DNA from: Pseudomonadales bacterium
GTDB lineage: Bacteria; Pseudomonadota; Gammaproteobacteria; Pseudomonadales; Azotimanducaceae
Reading direction: 5' to 3'
DNA length: 64,000 nt
Assembly (NCBI GenBank): GCA_029251375.1
Contig: JAQXDL010000046.1
Coordinates: forward strand, 1-64,000
Made by a program: the position numbers and the translations under genes. Positions 47,201-56,066 of this stretch are shown here, one piece after another (within the stretch, counting starts at the first letter, position 1; the number at the start of each line of letters is the position of its first letter). The notes under the pieces were generated by a model. That model had not been told where the DNA came from, ran no database searches, and was given only the letters and a program-made list of their open reading frames with translations.

Positions 47201-49170
47201 AACTTTTTCGAAAGTGTTCGAGAATCCTGTGCCTGCTTGGCCACGACCGCCAATTGGCCAATAAGATTATCGTAAACATGACTAAAGACGATTAGATTTT
47301 GACATTCCTGAACGAAGTCTTCTCGAATATCCTCATCAAGTACGACATCCAAAATAGTTCGATTCTGGTCTGTTTTAGCTTGCTCTACATCTGTCTTTCG
47401 ATTGATATATGACCACATCGTATCTTCGAGCAAGCGCCGATTGAGCTTAAGCGGTTTTTCTTCGTAACCGCCCTGCGCAATGAGCTGCTGCGCATAGTCA
47501 GAAAGAGTCTCACCGGACAAAATACTTGAATCGTAGAGACTGTCTTCTTCGATAATAAGATTCAACTCTGAAGCTAATTGTGCGGCAAGAAAATCTTCCG
47601 CTTTGTCGTTGATATAATCTTTACCAAACAGCTTCTTACCTTCGTGGGTGAATCGCGCCTTTAGCTTCACAACAAATGCATGATCCGTCGATACCATGGT
47701 ACGCAGTAGCGCTTTAACATCACGAATATCAGACACCTTTAGAAGATATGCATTCGCATCTTGGTCCCCGATATGCTCTATCAACGCCTCTAAGTTCGCC
47801 GTTGAACTGGCCTTCCAACGGTTATAAAGATGCAAACCGCACAACAAGCAGAGATCACGCTTGGCATTCTCATAATTCTTTGTTGGCTCACCAAATATCA
47901 ACTGAGCAAACCGACCGCGTTCATCGCCGACGACAGCCTTCTTATCAACGTAGTTTTTCCAAGCTTTATTTAACGCATCTTCATAAAGAATTTTGTCGGG
48001 ATCTAACAACCAATCAAGGAAGGCTGTTCGACGTTCGCGACGAACGCGCTGAAACAATTCGCCTTCAGGCAATTCCGCAGAGGCTAAACGACCATACTGA
48101 CTTAAGTTGATGCTTTTGATACGACGTCTCAACCCCAAATATCGCAAATAGCGATAAGTAACACCAAACACATTCGGGTACTGAGTAGGAGAAGTTCGCA
48201 GTTTTAGTGTTGAACTGGCATGCACCGCAGACAAAGATTCAGAGGGGTGCAAGTAGCGCTTAATATTACGCTGATAGTGATCAAGTATCTCAGGATGATC
48301 CTCGACAAATTCCCGTGTGCTCTCTTCAATCGACAAAATACCCGACACCATGGCCTTTCGCAGATTAGCGATATTGTTATCTTCGCCAGGATCGTAGTCT
48401 ATGACGCCGTCGATATTACCCTGCTTGTAAAGTTCATAAGACGAAACACCGACCGATTGAGCACATTCTTGCCATGACAAGTTGTACCGACGCACCAAAT
48501 TCGCAAGACCTTTAGGATGAATCGTATTGAAAACACCCGTCCGCATTGAAAGCAACAAATTGCCTGCCGCTAATGGTATCGCACCACCTGAATACCCTTG
48601 CCCCGCAACGATACCAATCGTTGGCACATCGACATTGCATAACTCGGCGATAAGTTGTGATATTGAATGGGCTTGGTTGTTTGCATTAGCAACTTCGTTG
48701 CCATCAGCACCCGGTGTGTCCATGAAACAGATGATAGGCAAGGATCGAATTGCATAGTCACTTGCCGCCTCAGCAGCATGTGTGTGATGCTCTGGACCCC
48801 ACACGCCTGACGCAAATGCTCGATCTTGGGCGATCAAACCAACTTGTCGCCTGATGCCCTCAAAATTCATTTCAACAACTGCAGTGTAAAAAGGACCATC
48901 CTGCATTTCACTTACGATAGGTACATCGAGCGCCTGAATAATTTCTTTGGCACCTGCTCTGGTACCTTCTTCGGCTGGACTAACCGCCGCTGCGATGTAG
49001 GCATCAACATCCATGCCACGCAGTCGTTCAACTTCAATCTCAACTTGTTGCTCGGTCAATAATCCTTTAATGACCGCTGCGGTCTCTTTTCTCGGGAACA
49101 GGGAAAAATCCTGCGCGAGCGCTTCAGCGGCAAGATACAATTGATCAACGGAAGCCTTTTCTTGCTCCAT
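44260..49170 (-). CDS. single-chain acyl-CoA carboxylase (CT-alpha/CT-beta/BC/BCCP)
   Basis: A 1636-residue protein that contains all four parts of acyl-CoA carboxylase, which adds CO2 to acetyl- or acyl-CoA using biotin and ATP. Residues about 60-300 are AccA-like (FMDTPGADGNE, GQGYSGGAIPLA). Residues 816-1030 are AccD-like (VVCFISSGGMQTKEGAAALF, GDCTGGAQASF). Residues 1048-1500 are biotin carboxylase (GGGGKGIQ, MNTRLQVEHPVTE), and 1540-1628 are a biotin carrier with the biotinylated Lys1581 in LEAMKMFTP. The middle, about 300-815, is a helix-rich unrecognised part. Eukaryotic ACC has the opposite domain order. The substrate acyl-CoA is unknown. A fumarase gene lies upstream on the same strand. 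Confidence 0.93.
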   Translation of the reverse strand: MEQEKASVDQLYLAAEALAQDFSLFPRKETAAVIKGLLTEQQVEIEVERLRGMDVDAYIAAAVSPAEEGTRAGAKEIIQALDVPIVSEMQDGPFYTAVVEMNFEGIRRQVGLIAQDRAFASGVWGPEHHTHAAEAASDYAIRSLPIICFMDTPGADGNEVANANNQAHSISQLIAELCNVDVPTIGIVAGQGYSGGAIPLAAGNLLLSMRTGVFNTIHPKGLANLVRRYNLSWQECAQSVGVSSYELYKQGNIDGVIDYDPGEDNNIANLRKAMVSGILSIEESTREFVEDHPEILDHYQRNIKRYLHPSESLSAVHASSTLKLRTSPTQYPNVFGVTYRYLRYLGLRRRIKSINLSQYGRLASAELPEGELFQRVRRERRTAFLDWLLDPDKILYEDALNKAWKNYVDKKAVVGDERGRFAQLIFGEPTKNYENAKRDLCLLCGLHLYNRWKASSTANLEALIEHIGDQDANAYLLKVSDIRDVKALLRTMVSTDHAFVVKLKARFTHEGKKLFGKDYINDKAEDFLAAQLASELNLIIEEDSLYDSSILSGETLSDYAQQLIAQGGYEEKPLKLNRRLLEDTMWSYINRKTDVEQAKTDQNRTILDVVLDEDIREDFVQECQNLIVFSHVYDNLIGQLAVVAKQAQDSRTLSKKFIEELINKSIDDLKADEGFKDIGEEEIKRRFAAWITGLSSHAVSATFLKSVEEWIRVVHKDKSDTLFVVVSFFFEKLLPEYYASEAGTKRYEGKVEPVRIGRRKDFWNRLTIAYRDQLFHEILTKEKRSGRTTFETLLDKYVSNFQELNGDLMSSNPVAFPTFRPSIESALKNGVRPHGLVTGIGDFDTGNGCYKVGLVMPNVAFQAGSIDSSDCVRFCKLLVECAIQRLPVVCFISSGGMQTKEGAAALFTMAVVNDRITRFVRDNDLPIIMFGYGDCTGGAQASFVTHPLAQTYYFTGTKMPFAGQTVIESNLPFTCLMSNYLSVKAGAMAGMVKHPFSEDLDAQLQSVDPALPMPTETIEQVVERIMSGSLSPSEPLVKNLTMSESELIRPIKRTLIHARGCTAVKLVSKAKEFGYEVVLVQSDPDMESVPADMVRDDPKHALVCIGGNTSDESYLNALSVLSIAEVQQVDSLHPGIGFLSEDPNFAKIVRQKNLNFIGPKVVSMETMGNKSNAISTTMSINVPVVPGSHGIVDTPEQAAEISEKVVYPVLLKAVHGGGGKGIQVVNKPEEIHSLFHRVRAEAKGAFGNGDVYIEKFVTSLRHIEAQILRDTHGNCKVLGIRDCSVQRNNQKLMEESGSTMLPEELKQKVYEYAYKIADTVDYIGAGTVEFIYDVPSNAVYFMEMNTRLQVEHPVTEVVTGIDIVQKQFEIASGASIADLEPSETGYGLEVRVNAEKTVLDSEGNVSFTPTPGVITECVLPEEEGFQLISMAGEGKVVSPFYDSLIIQIICHGSDRKDATAKMLAYLERVKIHGICTNISLIKRILQDDEFQNGIYDTSYLPKFLGRIDVNALIDEVDEASGMAGAALDIEMLKIEGSDELKVLSPSTGVFYRTPSPSEPDYVNVGDIVSTDDVMCQLEAMKMFTPMNLSTFSSLDGELYPSSQQYKVTRINQTGGQQVNEGDLLFVIKPMLETASN

Positions 49171-49371
49171 ATTATTATTCCAATGTTAGCGTGGGCACTG
49201 CCCAAAAAATTCATGACGTTGATTCAACTCACTGGCTCTAACGATGACGCGTTGGGTTGCGATCAATCATCTTCCAAAGTTGTCTCAAAAGCCGCTAATG
49301 TACCCTATGTTTCGGTTTCATTCAACGAAACTAAAACAGAAAAAGGCTGTAACTGTTTGAATATTAAAGAT

Positions 49372-50895
49372 TTAAATCTCCACCACTGGCAACTTGCCGA
49401 TTTTCGAACGCCATAATTTAGGGCCCGACACATGAACCGAGTCCCCTTGCGCATCAACCGCGACCGTTACCGGCATATCTTCCACCTCAAACTCGTGAAT
49501 AGCCTCCATACCAAGCTCCTCAAACGCAACCACTCTAGATTTACGTATTGCCTTTGAAACTAGAAACGCAGCGCCACCAACGGCCATCAAATAGACAGCC
49601 TTGTGGTTCTTAATAGATTCAATTGCGAGGGGACCACGTTCCGCCTTACCGATCATGCCGAGCAGTCCTGTTTTCTCGAGCATCATCTCGGTGAACCCAT
49701 CCATACGCGTCGCCGTCGTTGGCCCCGCTGGACCAACAACCTCTTCTCTTACAGGGTCGACCGGACCGACGTAGTAGATAAACTTTCCGTTCAGGTCGAC
49801 ACCGTCAGGCAAAGATTTACCTTGCTCGAACAGGTCTCTAATTTTCTTGTGGGCGGCATCTCTGCCTGTGAGCATTTTGCCCGACAACAAGAGCGTTTCG
49901 CCCGGTTGCCACTGCAGCACATCCTCTTTCGTCACTGTGTCCAAATTGACACGACGAGAGCTAGGGCCGGCTTCCCAGGTAATTTCAGGCCAATCTTCTA
50001 GCTTCGGCACTTCTAACTCCGCTGGGCCAGAACCGTCTAGTTCAAAATGGACATGACGCGTCGCCGCACAATTGGGAATCATCGCAACCGGCAAGTTCGC
50101 TGCGTGAGTCGGATAATCCATGACTTTCACATCGAGTACCGTGGTCAAACCACCCAATCCCTGCGCGCCAATGCCAAGCGAGTTCACTTTATCGAATATT
50201 TCTAATCGCAACTCTTCCGTTCGGCTCGATGGTCCACGTGCAAGTAACTCATGAATATCAATTGGGTCCATCAAGGACCGCTTTGCCATTAAAACAGCCT
50301 TCTCTGCTGTGCCACCAATACCAATACCCAACATACCCGGCGGACACCAACCGGCGCCCATTGTCGGCACTGTTTTAATTACCCAATCAACGATACTGTC
50401 AGCTGGATTTAGCATAACAAGCTTAGATTTTGCTTCGGAGCCACCGCCTTTAGCAGCAACATGCACGTCAATCTTGTCGCCGGGTACAAGCTCTGTATGT
50501 ATGACCGCTGGGGTATTGTCTTTGGTGTTGATGCGCTTGCCGGCGGGATCCGACAGTACTGATGCACGTAGGACATTATCAGGCAGTAAATACGCTCGCC
50601 TAACGCCTTCATTCACCATATCTTCGAGCGATACATCTGTTTCGAAGCGCACATCCATACCGACACGAAGGAAGACGTTAACGATACCGGTATCTTGGCA
50701 AATCGGACGGTTGCCCTGCGCACACATTCTGGAATTAATTAGTATTTGTGCCATCGCATCTTTCGCAGCGCGGGACTCTTCACGCTCGTAGGCTTCGTTC
50801 AATGCTGTTATGAAGTCTATTGGGTGATAGTAAGAAATATACTGGAGGGAATCGGCGATACTTTGGATAAGATCATCTTTTGTTACAACGGTCAT
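49372..50895 (-). CDS. class I fumarate hydratase (FumA/B type)
   Basis: A 507-residue iron-sulfur hydro-lyase of the class I fumarase group, converting fumarate and malate in the citric acid cycle or doing related tartrate/mesaconate hydrations. N-terminal AQILINSRMCAQGNRPICQD and the Cys at PNCAATRH are the cluster ligand regions. The length matches single-chain FumA. It lies upstream of the carboxylase on the same strand, about 200 bases apart. Confidence 0.93.
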   Translation of the reverse strand: MTVVTKDDLIQSIADSLQYISYYHPIDFITALNEAYEREESRAAKDAMAQILINSRMCAQGNRPICQDTGIVNVFLRVGMDVRFETDVSLEDMVNEGVRRAYLLPDNVLRASVLSDPAGKRINTKDNTPAVIHTELVPGDKIDVHVAAKGGGSEAKSKLVMLNPADSIVDWVIKTVPTMGAGWCPPGMLGIGIGGTAEKAVLMAKRSLMDPIDIHELLARGPSSRTEELRLEIFDKVNSLGIGAQGLGGLTTVLDVKVMDYPTHAANLPVAMIPNCAATRHVHFELDGSGPAELEVPKLEDWPEITWEAGPSSRRVNLDTVTKEDVLQWQPGETLLLSGKMLTGRDAAHKKIRDLFEQGKSLPDGVDLNGKFIYYVGPVDPVREEVVGPAGPTTATRMDGFTEMMLEKTGLLGMIGKAERGPLAIESIKNHKAVYLMAVGGAAFLVSKAIRKSRVVAFEELGMEAIHEFEVEDMPVTVAVDAQGDSVHVSGPKLWRSKIGKLPVVEI

Positions 50896-51122
50896 GGCTT
50901 ACTGGACTCCATTAAATGCCTGTTGATAGGCATGCATCTTGGTTGTCCTCTATTCTACCAGCCTTGAGGGCGAAAAAGATCCAACTGGCGCATCAATTCT
51001 GCGTGAAATTTATTGTTAGTAGGCGCGACCTTGTTTAGCTATCAAAAGCTAATCGCCGAGAGCCACCTACGCTGTCGCAGCTTGACTCTCGTTGATCATT
51101 GATCGAATTTATAATCGTGCTT

Positions 51123-51605
51123 TTAACCGTACATCAACCGCATCAGCGATTCAGCAACACAAACAGGCTTATCCGAGCCTTCCAGCTCGATCGTCACTTC
51201 ACGCTTTAGCTGCAAAGTGTTTGGGTTTTTGAGATCTGCACCAATCAAACGATGGCGAGCTCTAATCTTTGAGTTGACCGGCACAGGACCAGGAAAACGC
51301 ACTTTATCAAGTCCGTAATTCACACCCATATATACGCCTTCTAGCGCCTCAGGTTTTTTCGGCGCTATCGTAGCACCAAGATGCACAATCAATGACAGGG
51401 TTAAAAAACCATGTGCAATGGTCACCTTGTAAGGCGACAACTCAGCGGATTTTTTTGGATCAATATGGATAAATTGATGATCAAGCGTTGCGTCAGCAAA
51501 CAGATTAATTCTGTCCTGGTCCACTTCAAACCACTCGCCTACACCTTCTTCTTCACCCATCACGGAATTAAACAGCTCTAATGCCGCTTCTGCTTTTGTC
51601 GTCAT
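51123..51605 (-). CDS. MaoC-like (R)-specific enoyl-CoA dehydratase
   Basis: A 160-residue hotdog-fold hydratase with the motifs ADATLDHQFIHID and TIAHGFLTLSLI. It is a paralogue of the gene at 17179, sharing about half its residues by eye. AGGAG precedes the ATG. It is divergent from the desaturase gene and near thiolase and fabY, a context of fatty acid metabolism. Confidence 0.9.
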   Translation of the reverse strand: MTTKAEAALELFNSVMGEEEGVGEWFEVDQDRINLFADATLDHQFIHIDPKKSAELSPYKVTIAHGFLTLSLIVHLGATIAPKKPEALEGVYMGVNYGLDKVRFPGPVPVNSKIRARHRLIGADLKNPNTLQLKREVTIELEGSDKPVCVAESLMRLMYG

Positions 51606-51802
51606 AACTCTCTCCTAATACTGTGTCTATTACGCCATTGAAATTGTTCTACCGTGTGATAATTCGCAATATCGCTAAAAATCCCACTAAAAATTTCGGT
51701 TCGTCAGCTTAGCACATGGATTTACTAAAAATGAGGCCAAAAAAACGCTGCAAATAAGCGCGCTCCATTGATTTCCTGTTAAGGCTAAAATAGGATTCGG
51801 CC

Positions 51803-52954
51803 ATGCATTCAAATGATTCAAAACTAGACACCCAATCAGCACCTAAGCGATACGATGTGGCTGCGATTTTAATCGGCACAAGCCTCGTGGGTATCATCGC
51901 GACACCTTGGTACGCCATCGAGACGGGCGGCTTTGGCTTATCCCTTTGGTTGGCGTTCTCTGTATTTCTGTTCTGGAATGGCCTGTCCATCACCGCCGGA
52001 TACCACAGACTTTGGTCACATAAGTCTTATAGCGCTCATACGATCGTCAGAATCATGTTTGCGCTGGGCGGCGCGCTTGCACTGCAAAACTCAATAAAAG
52101 TCTGGAGCTCAAACCATCGAACACATCATCAATATACAGACGACAACGACAAAGACCCCTACTCCGCCGGCCGAGGACTTTGGTTTTCGCACGTAGGATG
52201 GATGCTAAGAGATTATCCCGCCTCTCAAACTGAATTTGAGAATGTCAGAGACCTTGAGAAAGACTGGGTGGTTGCATGGCAACATGATAACTACTGGTTA
52301 TTAGCCTTCACGATGAATGTCATTGTGACGCTTGGTATTGGCGCCTTGGCTGGCGATCTACTAGCCGGACTATTACTCGTGGGGTTTTCCCGACTTGTAC
52401 TTTCCCACCACACAACCTTTTTCATCAATTCTCTCGCTCACTTCTGGGGTAAGCAAACTTACTCAGATAAAACCAGCTCCCGAGACAACCCTATTTTGGC
52501 GCTGCTGACCTATGGCGAGGGCTATCACAATTATCATCACACCTTTCAGTGGGACTACCGCAACGGCATTCGCTGGTATCATTTCGACCCAACAAAATGG
52601 CTCATCGCAACGCTTGCATGGTTTAAACTGACGTGGGATTTGAAAGTGGTCTTACCGGAGAAAATCGAAAAGAGCTTGGCGCTAATGCAACTTAAACATG
52701 CAACTGCCAAGGTATCTCGATTCAACTCGATCAACACGGACAAATGGCTTTCACTGCTTGATTCGGAATATAACCAGCTAGTAGAACTTATTAACGAGTG
52801 GGCTGAATGCCGGCAACAGTGGCTCGAAGTTAAGAAACAATCGCTTCTTCGTAAATTCGATGAAACGGAAATCTCCGAAAAACTAAAACACCTCGAATCA
52901 GAATTGAACATTCGACGACGAGAATGGCGCATGCTGACTCAACAGTTCGCCTAA
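51803..52954 (+). CDS. acyl-CoA/acyl-lipid delta-9-type desaturase
   Basis: A 383-residue membrane desaturase. The three iron-binding boxes are clear: HRLWSH, HRTHHQ and HNYHHTF. Membrane segments surround them. Residues about 290-383 form a long charged helical tail that is not part of the catalytic core. It would form monounsaturated fatty acids and adjust membrane fluidity. A thiolase gene follows 25 bases later on the same strand. Confidence 0.93.
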   Translation: MHSNDSKLDTQSAPKRYDVAAILIGTSLVGIIATPWYAIETGGFGLSLWLAFSVFLFWNGLSITAGYHRLWSHKSYSAHTIVRIMFALGGALALQNSIKVWSSNHRTHHQYTDDNDKDPYSAGRGLWFSHVGWMLRDYPASQTEFENVRDLEKDWVVAWQHDNYWLLAFTMNVIVTLGIGALAGDLLAGLLLVGFSRLVLSHHTTFFINSLAHFWGKQTYSDKTSSRDNPILALLTYGEGYHNYHHTFQWDYRNGIRWYHFDPTKWLIATLAWFKLTWDLKVVLPEKIEKSLALMQLKHATAKVSRFNSINTDKWLSLLDSEYNQLVELINEWAECRQQWLEVKKQSLLRKFDETEISEKLKHLESELNIRRREWRMLTQQFA

Positions 52955-52979
52955 CCTAATACCAAACACGGGAACTACT

Positions 52980-54155
52980 ATGACTAATATCTATATCGCC
53001 GATGGCGCTAGAACGCCTATGGGCGGCTTTCAAGGCGCATTACAAACAAAAACAGCACCCGAACTAGGTGCCGTTGCGATAAGTGAAGCCATCGCTAGAG
53101 CAGGTATCGACACAGATAAGGTTGACGAAATCATCATGGGTTGCGTACTACCAGCCGGTTTAGGCCAAGGACCCGCCCGACAAGCAGCAATTGAAGCGGG
53201 TATACCGGTTGAATCCGGCGCGACGACCATCAACAAACTTTGTGGCTCAGGCATGAAAGCTGCGATGATGGCGCACGATCTGATTAAGGCCGGCAGCAAT
53301 GACATCATGGTTGCCGGTGGTATGGAGAGCATGAGCAATGCGCCTTACCTGATGCCGAAAGCAAGAAGTGGATATCGTATGGGCCATACTGAAGTTAAAG
53401 ACTCGATGTTTCTTGATGGCTTAGAAGATGCTAAAACCGGCAGACTCATGGGCTCATTCGCGCAAGACATGGCTGATCAATACCAAATGACGCGTGAAGC
53501 TATGGATGGCTTTGCGATCCGCTCATTAAAGCGCGCTCAAAAAGCCATCGACGCAGGTGACTTAAAAGCGGAAAGCGTCTCAGTAACAATCAAATCGAGA
53601 GCCGGAGAGACTATCGTCGAAGATGACGAGCAACCTGGCGCGGCAAAAATCGACAAAATCCCGAGCCTCAAGCCCGCTTTCAAAGCAGACGGCACAGTGA
53701 CCGCTGCAAACTCTAGCTCAATCTCAGATGGCGCTTCAGCATTGGTTATCGCCAGCGAAGAGGCGATCGAGAAAAACGGCATGACGCCAATGGCAAAAAT
53801 ACTCGGTCATTCCACAAACTCACGCCATCCATCAGAGTTCACCATTGCACCGATAGGCGCAATCGAAAAACTATTAGACAAAGTAGGCTGGAGTGCCGAC
53901 GAAGTCGATCTGTACGAGATCAATGAAGCCTTCGCTATGGTTACAATGGCTGCAATCAAAGATCTAAACCTCGACCCAGAGAAAGTAAACATTTCCGGAG
54001 GCGCGTGCGCGCAAGGTCACCCGGTCGGTTCAACCGGCTCTAGAATCATCGTGACATTGATGTACGCGCTAAAACGACTTAACTTAAAGAAGGGTGTCGC
54101 GGCACTTTGTATTGGTGGTGGCGAAGCAACCGCCATTGCTATTGAACTCGTGTAG
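52980..54155 (+). CDS. acetyl-CoA C-acyltransferase (thiolase)
   Basis: A 391-residue thiolase. The nucleophile is Cys88 in NKLCGSGMKA, and the second active-site block CAQGHPVGSTGSR is present. It condenses two acetyl-CoA or cleaves 3-ketoacyl-CoA. The sequence fits the biosynthetic/acetoacetyl type as well as the beta-oxidation type. It lies between desaturase and fabY. Confidence 0.93.
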   Translation: MTNIYIADGARTPMGGFQGALQTKTAPELGAVAISEAIARAGIDTDKVDEIIMGCVLPAGLGQGPARQAAIEAGIPVESGATTINKLCGSGMKAAMMAHDLIKAGSNDIMVAGGMESMSNAPYLMPKARSGYRMGHTEVKDSMFLDGLEDAKTGRLMGSFAQDMADQYQMTREAMDGFAIRSLKRAQKAIDAGDLKAESVSVTIKSRAGETIVEDDEQPGAAKIDKIPSLKPAFKADGTVTAANSSSISDGASALVIASEEAIEKNGMTPMAKILGHSTNSRHPSEFTIAPIGAIEKLLDKVGWSADEVDLYEINEAFAMVTMAAIKDLNLDPEKVNISGGACAQGHPVGSTGSRIIVTLMYALKRLNLKKGVAALCIGGGEATAIAIELV

Positions 54156-54227
54156 CGGTGACTTGTCACCGTCGAGCCCGTACAATACGGGCTTTAACGT
54201 TCTAAACCTTTTTTAGGAGTCTACTAC

Positions 54228-56066
54228 TTGTCACGCCTTCCCGTCATTGTCGGTTTCGGCGGCATTAATCCTGCCGGACGAAGCTCCGCTCATCATGCTT
54301 ATAGGCGAATGGTGATAGACCAACTGGACAGCGGTAAGGCTGACAGCACCTACCAATCGCTTGCCGCGCTGATGAATATGGCAGCCGTTGACAAGGATGC
54401 AATCTTATCCCAAACCCTCATTCGACGGATTGAGAACAACCTTTTTGACCCAAGCGCGATTCGTACAAACAAATCGGCACAGTTATCAACAGACGATGGC
54501 TTTTCATTCAAACTCAAGAAAAATCAATTACCCGGACAGATTCCAGCCGACTGGGATGTGACAAACCTGGACGACACCAGTGTAATTGTTAGATCAAGCA
54601 CGCCGCTGGACATCTTATTTCCGGACTACCGGGCGTCAAGAGTCAATTCTGCAGGACAATTGCCGACCGGTTTTGACCCTGGCACTTTGTACCAATCAAG
54701 AAATCACCCGAGAGGGCTTCAGCTGACAGTCTACGCCGCCTCAGATGCAATAAATTCGTTAGGTATTGATTGGGATACGGTTCGTCAAAAAGTACCCGGC
54801 GATCAAATTTCTGTTTACGCAAGCAGCGCAATGGGACAACTCGACACCAACGGTGCAGGCGGTATGCTGCAAGCGTCGTTGCTTGGCAAACGCGTCAGTT
54901 CGAAAAACTGCCCACTCAGCTTGGCGGAAATGACAGCTGACTTCGTTAATGCGTACGTATTGGGTAGCGTTGGCGCGACAGGCGCAAACGTCGGGGCCTG
55001 TGCGACATTCCTTTATAATTTAAGACAGGGCATTCAAGACATTCGATCCGGTCGCTTTCGCGCCGTGATGGTCGGCGCCAGCGAAGCGCCCATCACACCT
55101 GAGGTTATCGAAGGCTATCGCACCATGGGTGCGCTGGCGGAAGATGACGCGTTAAACAAAATTGATGGTCATACCGGCCCTACAGATAACAGCCGTGCTT
55201 GCAGGCCGTTTTCTGAAAACTGCGGCTTCACACTGTCCGAAGCTTCACAGTTCGTCATCTTGTTTGATGATGAATTAGCACTGGAACTAGGTGCAAACAT
55301 TTACGGCTCCGTTGGCGACGTATTCATCAACGCTGATGGATTCAAGAAATCAATTCCCGGACCAGGAATCGGCAACTACGTGACGATGGGCAAATCCATG
55401 GGTATGGTTCGATCGTTACTTGGTGAAGAAGCCTTGCGAAATCGTACCTACGTGCAAGCGCACGGAACCAGTACACCGCAAAATCGTGTCACAGAATCCC
55501 ACATCATCAATGAACTGGCAAAGACCTTCAAGATCGACCATTGGCCCGTCGCGGCGATTAAAGCCTACATTGGCCACTCACTGGCCACAGCGTCCGGTGA
55601 TCAGATTGCAAGCTCGCTTGGCGTATGGGCGCACGGCATCATTCCCGGCATCAAAACCGTCGATCATATCGCGGCAGACGTACATGCCAGCAATTTAGAA
55701 TTCCTGCTTCAACACAAAGAAATAGATCCAGCGAAGATGGACGCTGTGTTTATCAATTCAAAGGGCTTTGGCGGAAACAACGCAACAGCATCGATTCTAT
55801 CGCCGACTATCACCGCGCAAATGCTTGAAAAGAAACATGGCAAGAGTGCGCTGACAAAACATCAAAAATTGAATGAGAAGGTCGCAGAGATCACGCATCA
55901 ATATGATGTTGATGCTATCGCGGGTAAGAACGAGCTTATTTATAAATTCGGTCTGGGCGTGATTGAAGGTGAAGAGCTCGAACTATCGGAGACCAGTATT
56001 TCGATCCCCGGTCACAGCCAACGAATAAGCCTTGAAGTTGAAAACCCTTACGATGACATGATCTAG
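54228..56066 (+). CDS. fabY: beta-ketoacyl-ACP synthase FabY
   Basis: A 612-residue ketosynthase matching the long FabY (PA5174) type of Pseudomonas, which starts fatty acid synthesis by condensing acetyl-CoA with malonyl-ACP. The opening SRLPVIVGFGG, active Cys258 in VGACATFLYN, and histidines in QAHGTSTPQNRVTE and KAYIGHSLATASGDQ are present. The start is TTG with AGGAG upstream. FabY stands in for FabH in some gammaproteobacteria. Its stop overlaps the convergent P450 stop by four bases. Confidence 0.85.
   Translation: MSRLPVIVGFGGINPAGRSSAHHAYRRMVIDQLDSGKADSTYQSLAALMNMAAVDKDAILSQTLIRRIENNLFDPSAIRTNKSAQLSTDDGFSFKLKKNQLPGQIPADWDVTNLDDTSVIVRSSTPLDILFPDYRASRVNSAGQLPTGFDPGTLYQSRNHPRGLQLTVYAASDAINSLGIDWDTVRQKVPGDQISVYASSAMGQLDTNGAGGMLQASLLGKRVSSKNCPLSLAEMTADFVNAYVLGSVGATGANVGACATFLYNLRQGIQDIRSGRFRAVMVGASEAPITPEVIEGYRTMGALAEDDALNKIDGHTGPTDNSRACRPFSENCGFTLSEASQFVILFDDELALELGANIYGSVGDVFINADGFKKSIPGPGIGNYVTMGKSMGMVRSLLGEEALRNRTYVQAHGTSTPQNRVTESHIINELAKTFKIDHWPVAAIKAYIGHSLATASGDQIASSLGVWAHGIIPGIKTVDHIAADVHASNLEFLLQHKEIDPAKMDAVFINSKGFGGNNATASILSPTITAQMLEKKHGKSALTKHQKLNEKVAEITHQYDVDAIAGKNELIYKFGLGVIEGEELELSETSISIPGHSQRISLEVENPYDDMI

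Noticed and set aside
56063-56066. Possible functional overlap of fabY and the P450 gene
   Set aside because: The overlap is only a shared CTAG where both stops meet; it is a common product of compact packing.
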